The translations under genes were made by a program, and so were the position numbers. A stretch of DNA of 11,840 nucleotides, taken from the NCBI GenBank assembly GCA_913020275.1, contig CAJWBV010000008.1, positions 1 through 11,840 of the forward strand, in the 5' to 3' direction. The notes under the pieces were generated by a model, which was not told where the DNA came from, did no database searches, and was given only the letters and a program-made list of their open reading frames with translations. Numbering within the stretch: position 1 is the first letter of the stretch; the number at the start of each line of letters is the position of its first letter. The stretch is from an uncultured Rhodobiaceae bacterium. GTDB taxonomy: Bacteria; Pseudomonadota; Alphaproteobacteria; RS24. Of the stretch, positions 9,226-11,840 are shown piece after piece.

Positions 9226-10326
9226 CTAGTTACTGGAAATTTCAATAATGCTCGGTGCATCGCCCGTTTTCGGCGGCAGGGTGATGCGCATGCCGTCATC
9301 GGACATTACAGCCCCTTGCGGGCGCACATCTTTTACACCGCGCATGAAAATGCGCGCGGCAATGGCATTTGCCGGCGGCGGGGCAAAATGGTTGAACACC
9401 AATGTGTCGACATTGGCGGCATTGGCAATTTCGGCGGCCTCGACAGGTGTTGTATGATAATCAAGCGTGTCGGTCAGAAGTTTGGACAGCGCATCAACCT
9501 CCGCTGCGTCCAGTGCATCGGTAATCGCCTTTACCAGTTGCGGTTGCAAAACTTCGTGGATTAAGACATCGGCATTTTGTGCCGCCGCAGCCAGCCTGTT
9601 GCTTTTTTTCGTGTCACCGCTGATCACCACCGACCGGCCCCGATAATCAAAGCGATAGCCATAGGCCGGTGTAATGGGCGGGTGGGGCACGGTGAAGGCG
9701 GAAATTTTCAGCCCGTCTTCTTCATAAATTGTAACCGAGCCGGTTTCAGGCGCATCAATGGCGTGTGCCCGCAATCCCGCATGGGCAGGCGGCAGCACGG
9801 CCATGCCGTGATGGGCAACCCGATAGCCGTAATCAAGCCCGTAAGCCATGTTGAACCCGTCGACCACCTGGTTGATGCCCGGCCCCCCATAGACATCCAG
9901 CTTGCTTGGACGCCCGCGCACCCAGCTCGCCAGATGCATCTCGCCCAGCGCGGATATGTGGTCGGAATGAAAATGCGTCAGCAACACACCACTCAGACGC
10001 CCCATTGGCAGGCCTATTTCATTGGCACGCGCCGCGGAACGCGCGCCTGCATCGACAATGAAAAATTTGTCACCGGCGAAAACAGCGACGCATTGTTGCG
10101 CGCGCGGGCCATTGCCCATGGGCGATGCCGTGCCGCAAAAAGCAACTTCCAAATTGTCACCGCCCCAGTCATCGACAAGGCCCGCGGCGACATTATTTTG
10201 CACGCCGACGGCGACCAAACGGTCTTGCAAGGCTTCGCTGTTGCTCAAAGCCACAAATGCCGTCACAACCAAAATAAGGATACCCGTTCCGAGCCATCCA
10301 AAGAGTCTAAGTGTTTTTCGCAACAT
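9226..10326 (-). CDS. Membrane-anchored or exported RNase Z-like metallo-beta-lactamase-fold hydrolase, substrate unknown
   Basis: A 366-residue protein. Residues 1-28 hold basic residues then one hydrophobic stretch (LFGWLGTGILILVVTAFVAL), predicting an inner-membrane anchor or signal peptide with the enzyme in the periplasm; a possible cleavage site follows ALS at 26-28. Residues 58-350 are a metallo-beta-lactamase fold of the RNase Z/arylsulfatase-like group. Ligand motifs are complete: H118, H120, D122, H123 in LTHFHSDH; H215 in VPHPP before PAYGYRFDYRG; D238 in ISGDT; H313 in FNHFAPP. HTT at 291-293 resembles the RNase Z HST segment. No RNase Z tRNA-binding arm is recognisable, and export argues against tRNA processing. 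Start: a TTG at 10356 is in frame, but the ATG at 10326 has CGGAG six bases upstream and begins at the basic leader. It sits between mdh and sucC. True substrate unknown. Confidence 0.85.
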   Translation of the reverse strand: MLRKTLRLFGWLGTGILILVVTAFVALSNSEALQDRLVAVGVQNNVAAGLVDDWGGDNLEVAFCGTASPMGNGPRAQQCVAVFAGDKFFIVDAGARSAARANEIGLPMGRLSGVLLTHFHSDHISALGEMHLASWVRGRPSKLDVYGGPGINQVVDGFNMAYGLDYGYRVAHHGMAVLPPAHAGLRAHAIDAPETGSVTIYEEDGLKISAFTVPHPPITPAYGYRFDYRGRSVVISGDTKKSNRLAAAAQNADVLIHEVLQPQLVKAITDALDAAEVDALSKLLTDTLDYHTTPVEAAEIANAANVDTLVFNHFAPPPANAIAARIFMRGVKDVRPQGAVMSDDGMRITLPPKTGDAPSIIEISSN

Positions 10327-10332
10327 TTTTTG

Positions 10333-10337
10333 CTCCG
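10333..10337 (-). promoter_or_regulatory. Ribosome binding site fixing the metallo-hydrolase start
   Basis: CGGAG on the minus strand lies six bases before the ATG at 10326. It favours that codon over the in-frame TTG at 10356, which would add ten polar residues ahead of the hydrophobic leader. Confidence 0.65.
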
Positions 10338-10361
10338 TCGGATAGGAATTCGACAAAGTGC

Positions 10362-10389
10362 ATTATGACATAAATAATGTCATAACCAA
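10362..10389 (-). promoter_or_regulatory. Candidate promoter of the metallo-hydrolase gene
   Basis: On the minus strand TTGGTT (10384-10389) and CATAAT (10362-10367) are 16 bases apart. CATAAT matches TATAAT at five of six positions; the -35 box matches at three of six. Transcription would begin near 10355, giving a leader of about 30 bases that holds the ribosome binding site. The spacer and -10 box coincide with a perfect inverted repeat. Confidence 0.35.
10363..10385. repeat. Perfect 9-bp inverted repeat, possible operator
   Basis: Arms TTATGACAT (10363-10371) and ATGTCATAA (10377-10385) are exact reverse complements around the 5-base spacer AAATA. The repeat lies in the 87-base gap between mdh and the hydrolase gene, in a locally AT-rich patch. 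No T run follows on either strand, so it is a poor intrinsic terminator. Its overlap with the candidate -10 box fits a binding site for a dimeric repressor. A stabilising hairpin at the 3' end of mdh mRNA is the alternative. The binding protein is unknown. Confidence 0.6.
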
Positions 10390-10413
10390 ACAAACAACTG
10401 TTTTGGCGCGCGC

Positions 10414-11388
<975 letters not shown>

Positions 11389-11424
11389 CTAATAGTGTGG
11401 TATGAAGCCGGAGATCCCGTTGCG

Positions 11425-11453
11425 ACGTAGCGTGAAACGCGCGCAAATTCAAG
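11425..11453 (-). promoter_or_regulatory. Candidate mdh promoter
   Basis: On the minus strand CTTGAA (11448-11453) and CTACGT (11425-11430) are separated by exactly 17 bases, in the 87-base gap between zapE and mdh. They match the alphaproteobacterial pattern CTTGAC-N17-CTATAT at five and four of six positions. No terminator is visible after zapE, so read-through from zapE into mdh is also possible. Confidence 0.45.
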
Positions 11454-11463
11454 CCCCAAGACG

Positions 11464-11840
11464 CTAATCACTCCGCCCAAGATGGGGAAGAGCCAGATAA
11501 TGTTGCGCCCGCATCTCCATCAAGCGCGACACGGTGCGTTCAAATTCAAACGCGCCGTCGCCCGCCGGATAAAGCGCGTCCGGCTCACCGTCGGCCGAGG
11601 CCACGAGTTTGACCTTATGTTCATAAAGCGCGTCAATGAGCGTGACAAAGCGCACTGCCTCGTTGCGCTTGTCGGTGCGCAAGCGCGGAATATTGTCGAT
11701 AAACAAAGTGTGGAAATGTTGCGCCAATGCGAGATAATCCGCCGCGCCTCTGGCCGCCTCGCATAATTCGTCAAAACTGAGACGCGCAATGCCACCTACG
11801 GCGCGCGGCACGGGCAGGTCCCGACCTTTGAGCGCCAGCG
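11464..11840 (-). CDS. zapE: Cell division ATPase ZapE (AFG1-like), C-terminal part (5' end outside window)
   Basis: About 125 C-terminal residues of an AFG1/ZapE-family AAA+ P-loop ATPase. ZapE is known to associate with the division ring and modulate FtsZ in E. coli; the mitochondrial relative AFG1/LACE1 acts in protein quality control. The frame is open to the right edge; the GTG at 11811 is an internal valine (LKGRDLPVPRA), not a start. Family signatures are FDELCEAARGAADYLALAQHFHTLFI, split here as FDELCE, GAADYLALAQ and FHTLFI. These are followed by IPRLRTDKRNEAVRFVTLID, ALYEHKVKLVASA and the terminal GAFEFERTVSRLMEM. The Walker motifs lie in the missing part, so ATPase integrity cannot be judged. 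Its place directly upstream of mdh is a frequent alphaproteobacterial arrangement. Confidence 0.93.
   Translation of the reverse strand, partial: LALKGRDLPVPRAVGGIARLSFDELCEAARGAADYLALAQHFHTLFIDNIPRLRTDKRNEAVRFVTLIDALYEHKVKLVASADGEPDALYPAGDGAFEFERTVSRLMEMRAQHYLALPHLGRSD

Noticed and set aside
9226..10326. Annotation of the metallo-hydrolase as tRNA-processing RNase Z
   Set aside because: Metal ligands agree, but there is a hydrophobic export or anchor segment and no visible tRNA-binding arm. A cytoplasmic tRNA 3' processing role is unlikely.
10327..10356. TTG start giving ten more residues to the metallo-hydrolase
   Set aside because: The ATG at 10326 has a well-spaced CGGAG and starts directly at a basic leader plus hydrophobic segment. 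The candidate transcription start near 10355 would also exclude the TTG.

Overview
The window is an ordinary, compact piece of an alphaproteobacterial chromosome. The lineage is inferred from four things: gene order (zapE, mdh, sucC, sucD, sucA, sucB, lpd), an LDH-like malate dehydrogenase, XerC placed after a small transaldolase, and promoter-like CTTG(A)-N17-CTA boxes. I cannot name the genus from sequence alone. No RNA gene, mobile element, CRISPR array or phage remnant is visible, and no stretch over 300 bases lacks a gene.

Layout. Plus strand, positions 1-1312: the 3' part of a transaldolase/fructose-6-phosphate aldolase-type gene overlaps xerC by one base (TGATG). Everything else is on the minus strand and transcribed right to left. 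It starts with the C-terminal part of the ATPase ZapE (cut by the right edge). Next come mdh, a membrane-anchored RNase Z-like metallo-beta-lactamase-fold hydrolase, sucC, sucD, sucA, sucB and lpd. lpd ends 7 bases from the end of xerC, which converges on it.

How the genes work together. SucA (E1o), SucB (E2o) and Lpd (E3) form the 2-oxoglutarate dehydrogenase complex. SucC and SucD turn its product succinyl-CoA into succinate with nucleotide triphosphate synthesis. Mdh closes this arm of the TCA cycle at oxaloacetate. All five enzymes keep their expected catalytic residues. Spacings inside sucCDAB-lpd are short (a 1-base overlap, then 81, 16 and 24 bases), as in an operon.

The part that stands out is the metallo-hydrolase gene between mdh and sucC. 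It has its own ribosome binding site. A 9-bp perfect inverted repeat lies in the gap before it and overlaps a possible promoter. Between it and sucC there is a weak hairpin with a T run, followed by a second promoter-like element. The reading I prefer is three transcription units (mdh; hydrolase; sucCDAB-lpd), with the hydrolase possibly under a dedicated regulator. Its substrate is unknown. I see no strong evidence for a wholly new system in this window.
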